Positions 1 to 8,381 of a DNA stretch of 24,613 bases are shown here, piece after piece. The stretch is from positions 1 to 24,613 of the forward strand of contig CAKVBV010000037.1 in NCBI GenBank assembly GCA_934725535.1, written 5' to 3'. The first letter of the stretch is position 1; each line of letters begins with the position of its first letter. The position numbers were made by a program, and so were the translations under genes. The DNA comes from an uncultured Bacteroidales bacterium. Lineage in GTDB: Bacteria > Bacteroidota > Bacteroidia > Bacteroidales > Paludibacteraceae. The notes under the pieces were generated by a model. It was not told where the DNA came from and ran no database searches. It worked only from the letters and a program-made list of their open reading frames with translations.

Positions 1-8
1 CCGAAAGA

Positions 9-38
9 TTGCTTCTTCAATTATTTTCCCTAACTTTG
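9..38 (+). promoter_or_regulatory. Bacteroidetes-type promoter, distal
   Basis: A TTG at 9-11 is followed after 19 bases by TAACTTTG at 31-38, which fits the Bacteroidetes sigma-70 pattern TTG-N19-21-TAnnTTTG. It lies upstream of a second promoter at 114-145, so the first operon may have tandem promoters. The transcript from here would carry a leader of about 120 bases, in which I see no obvious structure. Confidence 0.5.
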
Positions 39-113
39 CACAAAATTGCATTTGTTATTGGACAGTACAGAGACAACATCACGCAGTAACGATGGAGGAA
101 AAAGTACACGGGA

Positions 114-145
114 TTTGCATATCTCTCCGAAAAAGAGTACCTTTG
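114..145 (+). promoter_or_regulatory. Bacteroidetes-type promoter, proximal to the glycosidase gene
   Basis: TTTG at 114-117, a 20-base spacer and TACCTTTG at 138-145 match the Bacteroidetes promoter consensus very well. Transcription would start near 152, only about 15 bases before the ATG at 167. That makes the ATG at 92, which lies upstream of this promoter, an unlikely start for the gene. Confidence 0.65.
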
Positions 146-166
146 CAAACTAAATGTAATATCTGT

Positions 167-2566
167 ATGAAAAAGTTTTATCCGTTATTCGTGTTGTTAG
201 TATGCAGCGTGTCGATGAACGCTCAGCATGGTGTTATCAATATCCAAACCAATATGGATAGCACCCAGATTGTGCAATATACCATTGACACCTTGGAGAG
301 TTACCAAGTGGGACCGGGGATTATCTATACCCGTTTCAACATCACAGACGCAAGCAAGACACGCCATTGCTACATCTATGAGGTGGACTTGAAGAACCCG
401 TACAACACCATAGAGGAGTGTCACAGCACCACGATGGGCAACACAGAGCGAATGGTGGAGACCCATGCGCGGTTGGATTCGGCAGGGCACAGGTCGATTG
501 GCTCGGTGAACTGCAACTTCTGGTTTGTGGGTTCGACAGACGAAGGCGGAAAGAACAACCTGCTCGGCGTAGGGGCTACAGGACAAGTGCGCAACGGTAA
601 GATAGGGGCGAACATCACGGGCTGGAACGTGGCGTATAACGATGTACGTCAGTCGGTTGGGTATCTGATGATTGACGATAAGAAACAAGCCTTTGTTGAC
701 CAGTATTCGTGGAATGCAACGGCACGTATCGGCGAGAAGACCTACCCCATCAGCGAGAGTAACCGCAACCGTAACAATCCGGGTGACAATGAGTTGACGC
801 TGTTCAACTCAGACCTTGGCACAAAGACTACGCTGACCAAGTCGGCTATTGAGACACGGTTGGGCAAGAGTCTTGAGTTCCTCGAAGTAGTGGTAAAGAT
901 GCAGGACGAATGGGCTATCAACAAGGAACTTACGGCTGAAGTGGTGAGTACCAACAACACGGGCGGCACTAAGATAGAGGACGGATATGCCGTGCTACGC
1001 GGTATCGGCACAGGGCTGGAGTTTTTGCAAGGACTGAAAGAAGGAGACCCTGTATATATAAATATAGGTATCAGCAACTCTCTGACGGGTGAGACACCCA
1101 ATATCATGCAACTTACGGCAGGCAACTGCTTGGTAATGAAAGACGGACGCTTGACACCGCGCAACTGGAACGAGACATATAACAACCAGAACTACCCGCG
1201 TACAGGCTTTGCTACCAACGCCACACATGACAAAGTATGGCTCCTTGTGATGGAGAAGCCCGGTATGTTTACTTATGAAATGTGCTCCATATTCAGGCAT
1301 TTCGGAGCCACAGAGGCAGGTGGTGCAGACGGCGGCGGAAGTGCCCAGTTCAACTTGGGCGGGAAGATACTGAACCCGACCACAGAGGGTACGCCGCGTG
1401 CGGTAAGCAATTGCATCATGTTGTTCTCAACGGCTCCGGACGATGCGACAGTGACCGAGATGCGCAGCCCATCCACTTTCCTGCGTTTGCCCAAGTATGC
1501 GATGTTGCGCCCGACCTTCTTAGGCTACAATCAATACGGGATGTTGGTGGACAAGGATTTGCAGAATGTGGTGTTAAGTTGCAACGAAGAGACAGGTTAC
1601 ATCACCGAGGACGGGCAGTTTGTCTGCCTAGGCAGCGGTGTGCTGACCGCCAAATACGAACAGGCGGAATTGCCAATACAGGTGGTGCTTGCAGATGATG
1701 CGGATGTATCACTCAGGTTGGACAGTGTTCTTATTTCCAATAAAGATGAGTATCTGATAGAGGTAGTAGGAACGGCAAACGAGAAGACCTTTCAAGTGCT
1801 CTCGAGTGCGTTGGATTGGGAGATTGATGACCCCGCAATATGTGCAGTCTCGGAAGCAGGAGCGTTGATAGGTCTGGAGGATGGGCGGACTATCGTTCGA
1901 GGCAAATTGGGAGAAAAAAGGCTGAGCCTGATTGTCCGTGTGGAGACCGTAGATACCGATCCGTATAAATGGGAAGATATGATAGACATAGACCAAAGAT
2001 GGAACATGGTAGTATCTCCAGCTGCTTCTGCAAAAAAATGGAACGCCAGATTTGATGTCAATGCAAATGGCTTGGCAGAATATTATATGAATTTTACAGG
2101 AGGACGTCAGGCAAATATGCAGTTAGAAACTGATACATTGCTGCGGGCAACTCCCTATGCTATGGAATTTGTGTTCTTCCCTCCTGAAGGGTTGGTAGAA
2201 TGGATGTCATTCTCGTTCCAAGCCAACAATGACAACTCCGATGTAACCTATGATGTGCAGAAGGTGGCAAATAGAGTTAAGATAGATTTCAATGAACTCT
2301 TTGATGTAACAGGCGACCGGTCTGTTTATCCTATACGTCTGAAGAATGTCAAGTTGGCATTTAATACAGCCAAGAAGGGGCAGGAATACCGTATTCCGTT
2401 TGAGGGAATATACCTCTATTATGCGGCACAAATACCTACGGATACTGAAGATGCAATACAGGAAATACACACAGGAAAAGCATGCAAAGTATTGCAAGAC
2501 GGACAACTGTTAATTATTAACAACGGACATATTTATAACCTGTTAGGACATGAAATCACGTACTAA
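167..2566 (+). CDS. Secreted phosphodiester glycosidase (NAGPA domain) with C-terminal tag
   Basis: This 799-residue protein starts with a signal peptide (MKKFYPLFVLLVC through SMNAQ, residues 1-20). It carries a phosphodiester glycosidase/NAGPA domain (PF09992-like): RTGFA at 345-349, the family hallmark DGGGS at 388-392, then a conserved GTPRAVSN stretch. The family removes phosphodiester-linked sugars; the substrate here is unknown. Residues from about 610 look like a beta-sandwich accessory domain of carbohydrate-binding type (inferred from strand pattern only). The last 20 residues (GQLLIINNGHIYNLLG region) match a short tag on two other secreted proteins in this window, a proposed T9SS signal. 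The frame is open back to an ATG at 92, but I chose 167 because a signal peptide begins there and a promoter lies between the two ATGs. It overlaps the next gene by 17 bases. Confidence 0.85.
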   Translation: MKKFYPLFVLLVCSVSMNAQHGVINIQTNMDSTQIVQYTIDTLESYQVGPGIIYTRFNITDASKTRHCYIYEVDLKNPYNTIEECHSTTMGNTERMVETHARLDSAGHRSIGSVNCNFWFVGSTDEGGKNNLLGVGATGQVRNGKIGANITGWNVAYNDVRQSVGYLMIDDKKQAFVDQYSWNATARIGEKTYPISESNRNRNNPGDNELTLFNSDLGTKTTLTKSAIETRLGKSLEFLEVVVKMQDEWAINKELTAEVVSTNNTGGTKIEDGYAVLRGIGTGLEFLQGLKEGDPVYINIGISNSLTGETPNIMQLTAGNCLVMKDGRLTPRNWNETYNNQNYPRTGFATNATHDKVWLLVMEKPGMFTYEMCSIFRHFGATEAGGADGGGSAQFNLGGKILNPTTEGTPRAVSNCIMLFSTAPDDATVTEMRSPSTFLRLPKYAMLRPTFLGYNQYGMLVDKDLQNVVLSCNEETGYITEDGQFVCLGSGVLTAKYEQAELPIQVVLADDADVSLRLDSVLISNKDEYLIEVVGTANEKTFQVLSSALDWEIDDPAICAVSEAGALIGLEDGRTIVRGKLGEKRLSLIVRVETVDTDPYKWEDMIDIDQRWNMVVSPAASAKKWNARFDVNANGLAEYYMNFTGGRQANMQLETDTLLRATPYAMEFVFFPPEGLVEWMSFSFQANNDNSDVTYDVQKVANRVKIDFNELFDVTGDRSVYPIRLKNVKLAFNTAKKGQEYRIPFEGIYLYYAAQIPTDTEDAIQEIHTGKACKVLQDGQLLIINNGHIYNLLGHEITY

Positions 2567-3875
2567 TATCAATCCTTGGTTTTGGGTACCGACCCTGTAT
2601 TTCGCAGAGGGCGTACCGTATTTTATAGTCAATAACGTATCCGTAATGATGTTCACCCGAATGGGTGTGCCCAACGGGCAGATGGCATTGTACACCTCGT
2701 TGCTGTACCTGCCGTGGCTGATTAAGCCGTTCTGGAGCCCGTTTGTGGATATTATCAAGACCAAACGGTGGTGGATACTCGCCATGCAGATACTCATGAC
2801 CGCCGCCTTCGTGGGGCTTACGCTGAGTATTCCGTATCCCGAAGCCGATATGATTGCCACCCAACAGACACCTATCTCGCTGTTTGCGGTGATGCTTGTC
2901 ATCTTCTGGATTACCGCCTTTGCATCGGCTACGCATGATGTGGCAGCGGACGGCTTCTATATGCTGGCACTCTCGCAGGGCGACCAATCATTGTTTGTGG
3001 GTATCCGTTCCACGTTCTACCGCATCTCTTCGCTGTTCGGGCAAGGCGTATTGCTGACTATTGCCGGTCTGTTGGAGACCCATACGGGCAATATCCCCTT
3101 TGCATGGCAGATGACGCTGCTGATTACGGCGGTGCTGTTCGGTATCATCACCCTGTGGCACGTGTTTTTTATCCCGACACCTGCGGAAGACCGGTCGCAC
3201 ATCGACACCAATGCTGCCAATCGCAGTCTGGAGATACTGCGCGAGTTCGGGCGTACCTTTGCTACGTATTTCAAGAAGCCGGGGATATGGCTGGCAATGA
3301 TATTTATGCTCGTTTACCGTCTGCCCGAGGCATTCCTGATAAAGATGATTAACCCGTTCCTTGTAGCCTCTGTGGAGCAAGGCGGATTGGGGCTGAATAC
3401 TGAGACGGTGGGTATTGCTTATGGTACGATTGGTATTCTGTTCCTGACCATCGGCGGTATCTTGGGCGGCATATTCGCATCGCGTGTGGGGCTGAAGAAA
3501 GCCATGTGGTGGATGGCAGCCTGCATGACTCTGCCCTGCTTCAGTTTTGTATATTTGAGTATGTGTCAGCCTGAGAATCTGATACTTATCTCCACGGCTA
3601 TTGCGATAGAGCAGTTTGGCTACGGTTTCGGTTTCACCGCCTATATGCTGTATATGATGTACTTCTCGGAAGGCGAATTCAAAACCGCGCACTATGCTAT
3701 CTGTACCGCTTTCATGGCGGGTAGTATGATGATACCAGGCATGTTCGCGGGGTATATACAGGAGGCTATCGGCTATCAGAACTTCTTCTGGATGGTTATC
3801 GGCTGCTGTCTTGCTACGGTGGCTGTCACGTTCTTCACCCACAACAAAGTGGACGCTGAGTACGGCAAGAAATAG
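2550..3875 (+). CDS. AmpG-like MFS permease
   Basis: The 441-residue product is an integral inner-membrane protein with about 12 hydrophobic segments. The N-terminal NPWFWVPTLYFAEGVPY, the following LYTSLLYLPWLIKPFWSP and the KTKRWW loop are typical of the Bacteroidetes branch of the PAT/AmpG group of major facilitator transporters. Characterised AmpG proteins import anhydro-muropeptides during peptidoglycan recycling; that substrate is only an inference here. The start overlaps the 3' end of the glycosidase gene by 17 bases, suggesting translational coupling. A glycosidase beside a muropeptide-type permease is compatible with envelope sugar turnover, but nothing in the sequence proves a shared pathway. 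Confidence 0.8.
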   Translation: MKSRTNINPWFWVPTLYFAEGVPYFIVNNVSVMMFTRMGVPNGQMALYTSLLYLPWLIKPFWSPFVDIIKTKRWWILAMQILMTAAFVGLTLSIPYPEADMIATQQTPISLFAVMLVIFWITAFASATHDVAADGFYMLALSQGDQSLFVGIRSTFYRISSLFGQGVLLTIAGLLETHTGNIPFAWQMTLLITAVLFGIITLWHVFFIPTPAEDRSHIDTNAANRSLEILREFGRTFATYFKKPGIWLAMIFMLVYRLPEAFLIKMINPFLVASVEQGGLGLNTETVGIAYGTIGILFLTIGGILGGIFASRVGLKKAMWWMAACMTLPCFSFVYLSMCQPENLILISTAIAIEQFGYGFGFTAYMLYMMYFSEGEFKTAHYAICTAFMAGSMMIPGMFAGYIQEAIGYQNFFWMVIGCCLATVAVTFFTHNKVDAEYGKK

Positions 3876-3908
3876 GCTCAAACAACAACTGTCTAATCAC
3901 GCAAGACT

Positions 3909-4619
3909 ATGAATATCAAACGAATCATTCCTGATACACTGACGTGCTGCAACCTGCTGTGCGGCTCGGTGGCTGTGTTTATGGCTACGCAGAATGCCTT
4001 TTTGATAGCCTTTGTGCTGATACTGTGCGGAGCAGTGTTTGACTTCTTCGACGGTGCTTCCGCCCGATTGCTGCGGGTGCCTTCACCTATCGGTGTGGAG
4101 TTGGATTCGTTGGCTGATGACATCACTTTCGGGTTGGCACCGTCAATGATGCTGTGTTGCTATCTGCGCCCCGTGATAGGGTGGTGGTGCCTGCTGGCAC
4201 TGGTTATGGCAGCGTTCTCGGCACTGCGGTTGGCGAAGTTCAATCTGGATAAGCGTCAGACCTCGTCTTTTATCGGATTGGCAACACCTCCCAATGCCAT
4301 CTTCTGGGCATCGCTGACCTGTATGCCTTATGCCATTGTGGATACTGATTGGATGCCATGGGTGATGATTGGCATGAGTTTTCTTAGTTGCTACCTGCTG
4401 ATTAGCGAGATACCGTTCTTCGGGCTGAAGTTCCACAACCTGACGTGGCGTGACAACTGGCGCGCCTATCTGTTCTTGATTGGTTGTGTGGTGATTATCA
4501 CATTCTGTGTGGTACGTGCCTGCCAGTACGGGCACCCCGAACTGGCTACGTTTGCCGGCTGTGCATGTATCCTGTGGTACGTGCTGTACAACCTCATCAC
4601 CCTACCATCGCGCAAATGA
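3909..4619 (+). CDS. pssA: CDP-diacylglycerol--serine O-phosphatidyltransferase
   Basis: This 236-residue membrane enzyme makes phosphatidylserine from CDP-diacylglycerol and serine, the step before phosphatidylethanolamine. The CDP-alcohol phosphotransferase signature is complete: D48-G49-x2-A52-R53-x8-G62-x3-D66-x3-D70, with the aspartates that bind the metal ions. The N-terminal IPDTLTCCNLLCG is characteristic of the Bacteroidetes PssA group. Several hydrophobic segments surround and follow the motif. The gene starts 33 bases after the permease stop and shares an ATGA start/stop overlap with the next gene. The usual partner, phosphatidylserine decarboxylase (psd), is not in the window. Confidence 0.92.
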   Translation: MNIKRIIPDTLTCCNLLCGSVAVFMATQNAFLIAFVLILCGAVFDFFDGASARLLRVPSPIGVELDSLADDITFGLAPSMMLCCYLRPVIGWWCLLALVMAAFSALRLAKFNLDKRQTSSFIGLATPPNAIFWASLTCMPYAIVDTDWMPWVMIGMSFLSCYLLISEIPFFGLKFHNLTWRDNWRAYLFLIGCVVIITFCVVRACQYGHPELATFAGCACILWYVLYNLITLPSRK

Positions 4620-6415
4620 GGGGACTCAAGCGACTGCTCGGTGTAGCCCTGTGCTGTGCGGCAACGATGGGCGTGTGGGCGGAGACGATGCCCGACGGGT
4701 ACTATGATGCCATTCAAGGGCAACGGGACTCGGTGCTCAAGACTACGCTCCACCTGCTCATTCGCGGCGGTGAGCGTTATGCCTACGGACCTGCCACTTA
4801 TCACACTACCAACAATACTGCCAAGAAAGACTCCGTATCGCCTTCGGGCGAGATTGTGTATCACAAGGGCGACACCCTGTGGCGCAAAGGGGATTTCAAG
4901 GCGTATGGTACGTGGTCTGCATTCCTGACCTGCGACAGGCAGTCGGACGGCAGTATATGGGATATGTACTCCTATACCAAACGCTATTTCCCCATCGCGG
5001 GCGGCAGTGCGGCAGGGCTAGACATTGAGCATTGTTTCCCCAAATCATGGTGGGGCGGTGCGGACAACGATGCCTATAAGGACCTCTACCATCTGAACCC
5101 CGCGGACAGGGCGGCGAACAACAATAAGTCCAACTACCCTCCCGGGATGCTGGCTGATTCCTCGAAGGTGAATAACGGCTGCTTTTTTATGGGGCGCGAC
5201 AAGACTTGGGGCGGGTTGGCGTTTACCGTAGCAGATGAGTACAAAGGCGATTTCGCGCGTGCGTACTTCTATATAGTGACCGCTTATCAGGACTTTGCGT
5301 GGGTGTCGGACTACAGCAAGTACGTCACCAATACTTCGTACCTGACCCTTACGCCTTACCTCACGCGGATTCTGCTGGACTGGCACCGAACCGACCCCGT
5401 GAGCGAGAAGGAGATTGACCGTTTGGACGCTATCTCGTCTATCCAGCACAACCGGAATCCGTATATCGAGTACCCCGAACTGGTGGAATATATTTGGGGC
5501 GACAAGCAAGGTGAAACCGTTGATTTGCAAACCCTTGTGCGCACGACGTCCGACCAATACATTGTGCCTTACGACACCGTTAACCCGTTGGCATATACCG
5601 CTACGGACATCTCCGCCAAAGGTTTTACCGCCCATTGGAAAGACCAAGGGCGTGAGTCGTATATATTAGAGGTGTTCACCCGCGCGGAGTCGGGCAAGAA
5701 TGATACCTTAATCCGTATGCCCGGATTCAACAAAAGCATAGTCGAAAGCAGCAATGGTCATATACAATGGTTGTCCGAAGACGGGAATTCTGCTGCCAAG
5801 TTCACGAATATGGACGGCACACACGCCATCTGCTCCTCTACGACTTCTGCCAAGCGGCAAATCCGCTTTGCGAACTTCGGCAAAGCCCCCGCCCACTCGC
5901 GCTTGACGGTGAAATGTGCTGTCTATAAGGGCGATGAGACCGCTGACCTTATCGTGCGCGGAGACAATGACACCGTGCTATACACCCGGTCCCTTGTGTT
6001 GGACGATGCCTACTACACTTTCGACATTCCTGAGGGCACCCAACGGATTTCCCTCATTCAGAAAGAGATTGGCAAAAAGAATAACTACCACCGCATATCC
6101 TTCCAGCAAGCCTACTTATATTCAGGCGATTACACTATCACAGAGGAACCATTGGAGGGCTATCCGCTGTCTGTGGACGGCACTTCGCAACACGTGACGC
6201 ACAGCCTTCCTGCGGGGCACACCATCTATTATCGCGTGACACCTGCGGGGCTGCGCACTTCCAACACGATTGCCACCGTGGTGCCCATAGCGACATGCGC
6301 AGACGCTCCAGATACTATGTGGCAGAACGATGCACCTCAAAAAGTGATTACTCATGGCGAACTCTACATCATCCGGCAAGGCAAGACCTACGACGTCTTG
6401 GGTCGCCAACGTTAG
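4616..6415 (+). CDS. Secreted endonuclease I family nuclease with C-terminal tag
   Basis: The start is set by an ATGA overlap with the pssA stop codon; the resulting 599-residue protein begins with a signal peptide (MRGLKRLLGVALCCAATMGVWA). The endonuclease I (EndA/NucM, PF04231) core is visible as DIEHCFPKSW at 136-145, DLYHLNPAD at 156-164 and a following NNNKSNYPPG. This ββα-metal nuclease core, with H139 as likely catalytic base, cleaves DNA non-specifically. From about residue 330 the protein continues with beta-rich modules that may bind or position substrate. It ends in HGELYIIRQGKTYDVLG, the same short tag seen on the glycosidase and the 127-aa protein here. Likely a secreted or surface nuclease for DNA scavenging. 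Its last 62 bases overlap the PAP2 reading frame. Confidence 0.88.
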   Translation: MRGLKRLLGVALCCAATMGVWAETMPDGYYDAIQGQRDSVLKTTLHLLIRGGERYAYGPATYHTTNNTAKKDSVSPSGEIVYHKGDTLWRKGDFKAYGTWSAFLTCDRQSDGSIWDMYSYTKRYFPIAGGSAAGLDIEHCFPKSWWGGADNDAYKDLYHLNPADRAANNNKSNYPPGMLADSSKVNNGCFFMGRDKTWGGLAFTVADEYKGDFARAYFYIVTAYQDFAWVSDYSKYVTNTSYLTLTPYLTRILLDWHRTDPVSEKEIDRLDAISSIQHNRNPYIEYPELVEYIWGDKQGETVDLQTLVRTTSDQYIVPYDTVNPLAYTATDISAKGFTAHWKDQGRESYILEVFTRAESGKNDTLIRMPGFNKSIVESSNGHIQWLSEDGNSAAKFTNMDGTHAICSSTTSAKRQIRFANFGKAPAHSRLTVKCAVYKGDETADLIVRGDNDTVLYTRSLVLDDAYYTFDIPEGTQRISLIQKEIGKKNNYHRISFQQAYLYSGDYTITEEPLEGYPLSVDGTSQHVTHSLPAGHTIYYRVTPAGLRTSNTIATVVPIATCADAPDTMWQNDAPQKVITHGELYIIRQGKTYDVLGRQR

Positions 6416-7058
6416 TCCGTTCCTAGTGCCTACACTGCTGCTCCTGATTGTGTTGGGGGTAGCCTTGGTCTGCGTGCCGAAGGGTGCGCTTCATCTCTAT
6501 CTTTGCGACCACCACATCCCGTTCCTCGACGCAGTGTTGCCTTTCTACTCCGATATGGTCAATTGGCTGCCCTACACGGTAGTGGTACTCCTGTTGCTGT
6601 ATCGTGCGGGTTGGTCGGTGTTTCTCGCGGGCGATATGCTGCTGACTACCATCGTGGTACAGCCTGTCAAGCACCTTGTTCGCGCACCCCGCCCCCTGAC
6701 GTGGTTTGCCGAGAATATGCCCGATGTTGCGCTGCCACTGACCGATGGCGTACGGATGAACTATTGGTTGTCGTTCCCTTCGGGGCACACCACCACATTC
6801 TTTATGCTCTTTTTCACACTCAGCCTCATTGCCATGACCGACGGTTGGCGCGGCAAGTACCTGTGGTCGATGCTCTTTTTTCTGTTCGCTGCGGTGGGCG
6901 CATACTCGCGTATCTACCTCAGTCAGCACTTTGCGATGGATGTCTTTGCGGGTATATGGGTGGCTGTCCTGTGCACTTTGTTGATGTACTTTGTCTATGT
7001 TCCCAAGACGATAAACAGCCGTTTTTGGACATGGAACCTCCGTAAACTGAAAAAATAA
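6354..7058 (+). CDS. PAP2-family membrane phosphatase
   Basis: The 234-residue protein has multiple hydrophobic segments and all three motifs of the PAP2/lipid phosphatase superfamily: K106-x6-R113-P114, P142-S-G-H145 and S185-R186-x5-H192-x3-D196. The two histidines and the aspartate form the catalytic centre. Family members dephosphorylate phosphatidic acid, phosphatidylglycerol phosphate, undecaprenyl diphosphate or lipid A; sequence alone does not choose among them. Position after pssA suggests a phospholipid or lipid-carrier role. The ATG at 6354 lies inside the endonuclease gene and the first 20 residues look non-family-like, so a GTG start at 6426, just after the upstream stop at 6415, is a credible alternative. 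Confidence 0.82.
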   Translation: MANSTSSGKARPTTSWVANVSPFLVPTLLLLIVLGVALVCVPKGALHLYLCDHHIPFLDAVLPFYSDMVNWLPYTVVVLLLLYRAGWSVFLAGDMLLTTIVVQPVKHLVRAPRPLTWFAENMPDVALPLTDGVRMNYWLSFPSGHTTTFFMLFFTLSLIAMTDGWRGKYLWSMLFFLFAAVGAYSRIYLSQHFAMDVFAGIWVAVLCTLLMYFVYVPKTINSRFWTWNLRKLKK

Positions 7059-7087
7059 CGGAAAAATGCACTTTTTTTGCCCGAACA

Positions 7088-7119
7088 TTTGGTGGTATCA
7101 AAATAAAGCAGTACCTTTG
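7088..7119 (+). promoter_or_regulatory. Bacteroidetes-type promoter for tRNA-Val
   Basis: TTTG at 7088-7091, a 20-base spacer and TACCTTTG at 7112-7119 form a near-perfect Bacteroidetes promoter. It is about 50 bases upstream of the tRNA gene, in the gap after the PAP2 gene. Confidence 0.75.
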
Positions 7120-7170
7120 CACCCGCTTTCGAGAAGGAACGACTGCTGAAGAGAATTCCGACTACGAAAA

Positions 7171-7245
7171 GGGCGTTTAGCTCAGCTGGTTTAGAGCATC
7201 TGCCTTACAAGCAGAGGGTCTGCGGTTCGAATCCGTAAACGCCCA
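7171..7245 (+). tRNA. tRNA-Val (anticodon TAC)
   Basis: The 75-base cloverleaf is complete. The acceptor stem GGGCGTT (7171-7177) pairs with AACGCCC (7238-7244), and A7245 is the discriminator. The anticodon stem TCTGC/GCAGA encloses the loop CTTACAA with anticodon TAC at 7206-7208. The T arm has the TTCGAAT loop with one G-T pair in its stem. CCA is not encoded. It has its own promoter and a terminator hairpin directly after it, so it is a single-gene unit. Confidence 0.96.
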
Positions 7246-7264
7246 CAAAAGTTAAGTCGAACAC

Positions 7265-7301
7265 AATCAATAAGTTACCAAATGTAACTTGTTGATTTTT
7301 T
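7265..7301 (+). terminator. Rho-independent terminator after tRNA-Val
   Basis: A 13-bp stem (AATCAATAAGTTA at 7265-7277 with TAACTTGTTGATT at 7285-7297, one G-U pair) closes a 7-base loop. It runs into a T tract ending at 7301. Confidence 0.75.
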
Positions 7302-7392
7302 GTGTTTATACGAGTTATTTCTTTCAAATCTCTGCTTCGCACTAATAGGCTGAAATACAGGTTACTACCGGTACATAGTAAAAGTTCCGTGT

Positions 7393-8375
7393 TTAGGCAA
7401 AGATATTAGCGACTCTGTAGAGGAAAAAAGTCAGGTCATTGACCCTATGGAGTTGTGCTCTGAATGCTTTCAGTTTGGCATTCAAGGATTCGGCAGCCGC
7501 ATTGGTTGAGCGTTCGACAAAGTAATTGATAATGTCTTATAATGTTTATGTATCGTTGCGGCAAGCACATTAAAGGACTTGAATTCTGCCTTTGCCACCC
7601 AGTCATACCACCGGGCCAAATTGAGACGTGCCGCATCTTTGACAGAGTTTTCGGCATAAAACATACGCAGGGAATGAGCAAGACCGTAAGCCTCTTTTAG
7701 GTCGGGATAGCGTTGGAAAAGGATTTGTGCGCGTTGCTTCTGTTTGTCAGTCCATTTATCTGCCGACTTGAAGAGCAGGTAGCGGCTGCGGGCTAACAAT
7801 TCCTTTAAGGTATCTCCGTTTTCCAATATCTCGGGAGTGTATTTTTTTCCGCTTAATTTAGCATCTTCACGGGCATCGTTATCCGCTTGTATGGCATCCC
7901 AACGATAAGCAATGCGCATCTCCTGAACGGCATCGTTAGCCAGTTTTTGTACGTGAAAGTGGTCAATGGTATGACGTGCCTTGGGGAAGCACTGCGTCAC
8001 TATCTTACGCATAGAATCCGACAAATTATGCGTTACCTCCACCACTCGTTCGCGTTGCTCTATAGGCATCTTATTGAGAACGGGGACGATATTGTCAGCA
8101 TTGACTCCCTCGACGATGGCGACGATGGCACCGTGCTTGCCGTGTGCTGCCTTGTTGGAAAGGATGGTGTACAACTCGCCGTTGCTGAAAGCCGTCTCGT
8201 CAATACTCAAATGCGTGCCGATGTTTTCAGGAAACAGCAACCATTCTTCTGCATACTCTTTCTGCTCCCACGTGTCGTAACCGCTCAGATGTTTCTTGTA
8301 TTGGCGTTCAAATAAATTGCCGTCGATACCATAAAACAATTCAAGCGAGTGACCCGTGATGGGGTGCGTCTCCAA
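7393..8375 (-). pseudogene. ISAon1/ISL3-like transposase remnant, frameshifted
   Basis: The main frame (8375 to 7482, TTG-initiated, 297 residues) resembles the catalytic ORF of ISAon1-type elements of the ISL3 transposase group. Visible landmarks are FYGIDGNLFERQYK, LSIDETAFSNGELYTI (first Asp), TIDHFHVQKLA (second Asp) and ARSRYLLFKSADKWT. Near 7533 the coding signal moves to the -1 frame. It continues there as IINYFVERSTNAAAES and AFRAQLHRVNDLTFFLYR to a TAA at 7393-7395. The likely third catalytic residue (Glu in AAAES, codon at 7489-7491) is in the shifted frame, so the unshifted protein would be inactive. No slippery heptamer is evident at the junction. The separate N-terminal-region ORF normally upstream in this family is absent, because ung begins only 6 bases away. 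I see no confident terminal inverted repeats. This is a decayed insertion sequence. Confidence 0.82.
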
Positions 8376-8381
8376 GCGATA

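Noticed and set aside
92..166. Extended N-terminus of the glycosidase from the ATG at 92
   Set aside because: It would place 25 polar residues ahead of a good signal peptide, and a strong promoter lies between the two start codons.
7398..7405. TATCTTTG box on the minus strand near the transposase stop
   Set aside because: It lies in the coding end of the transposase remnant, has no -33 element at the right spacing and would point toward the tRNA terminator.
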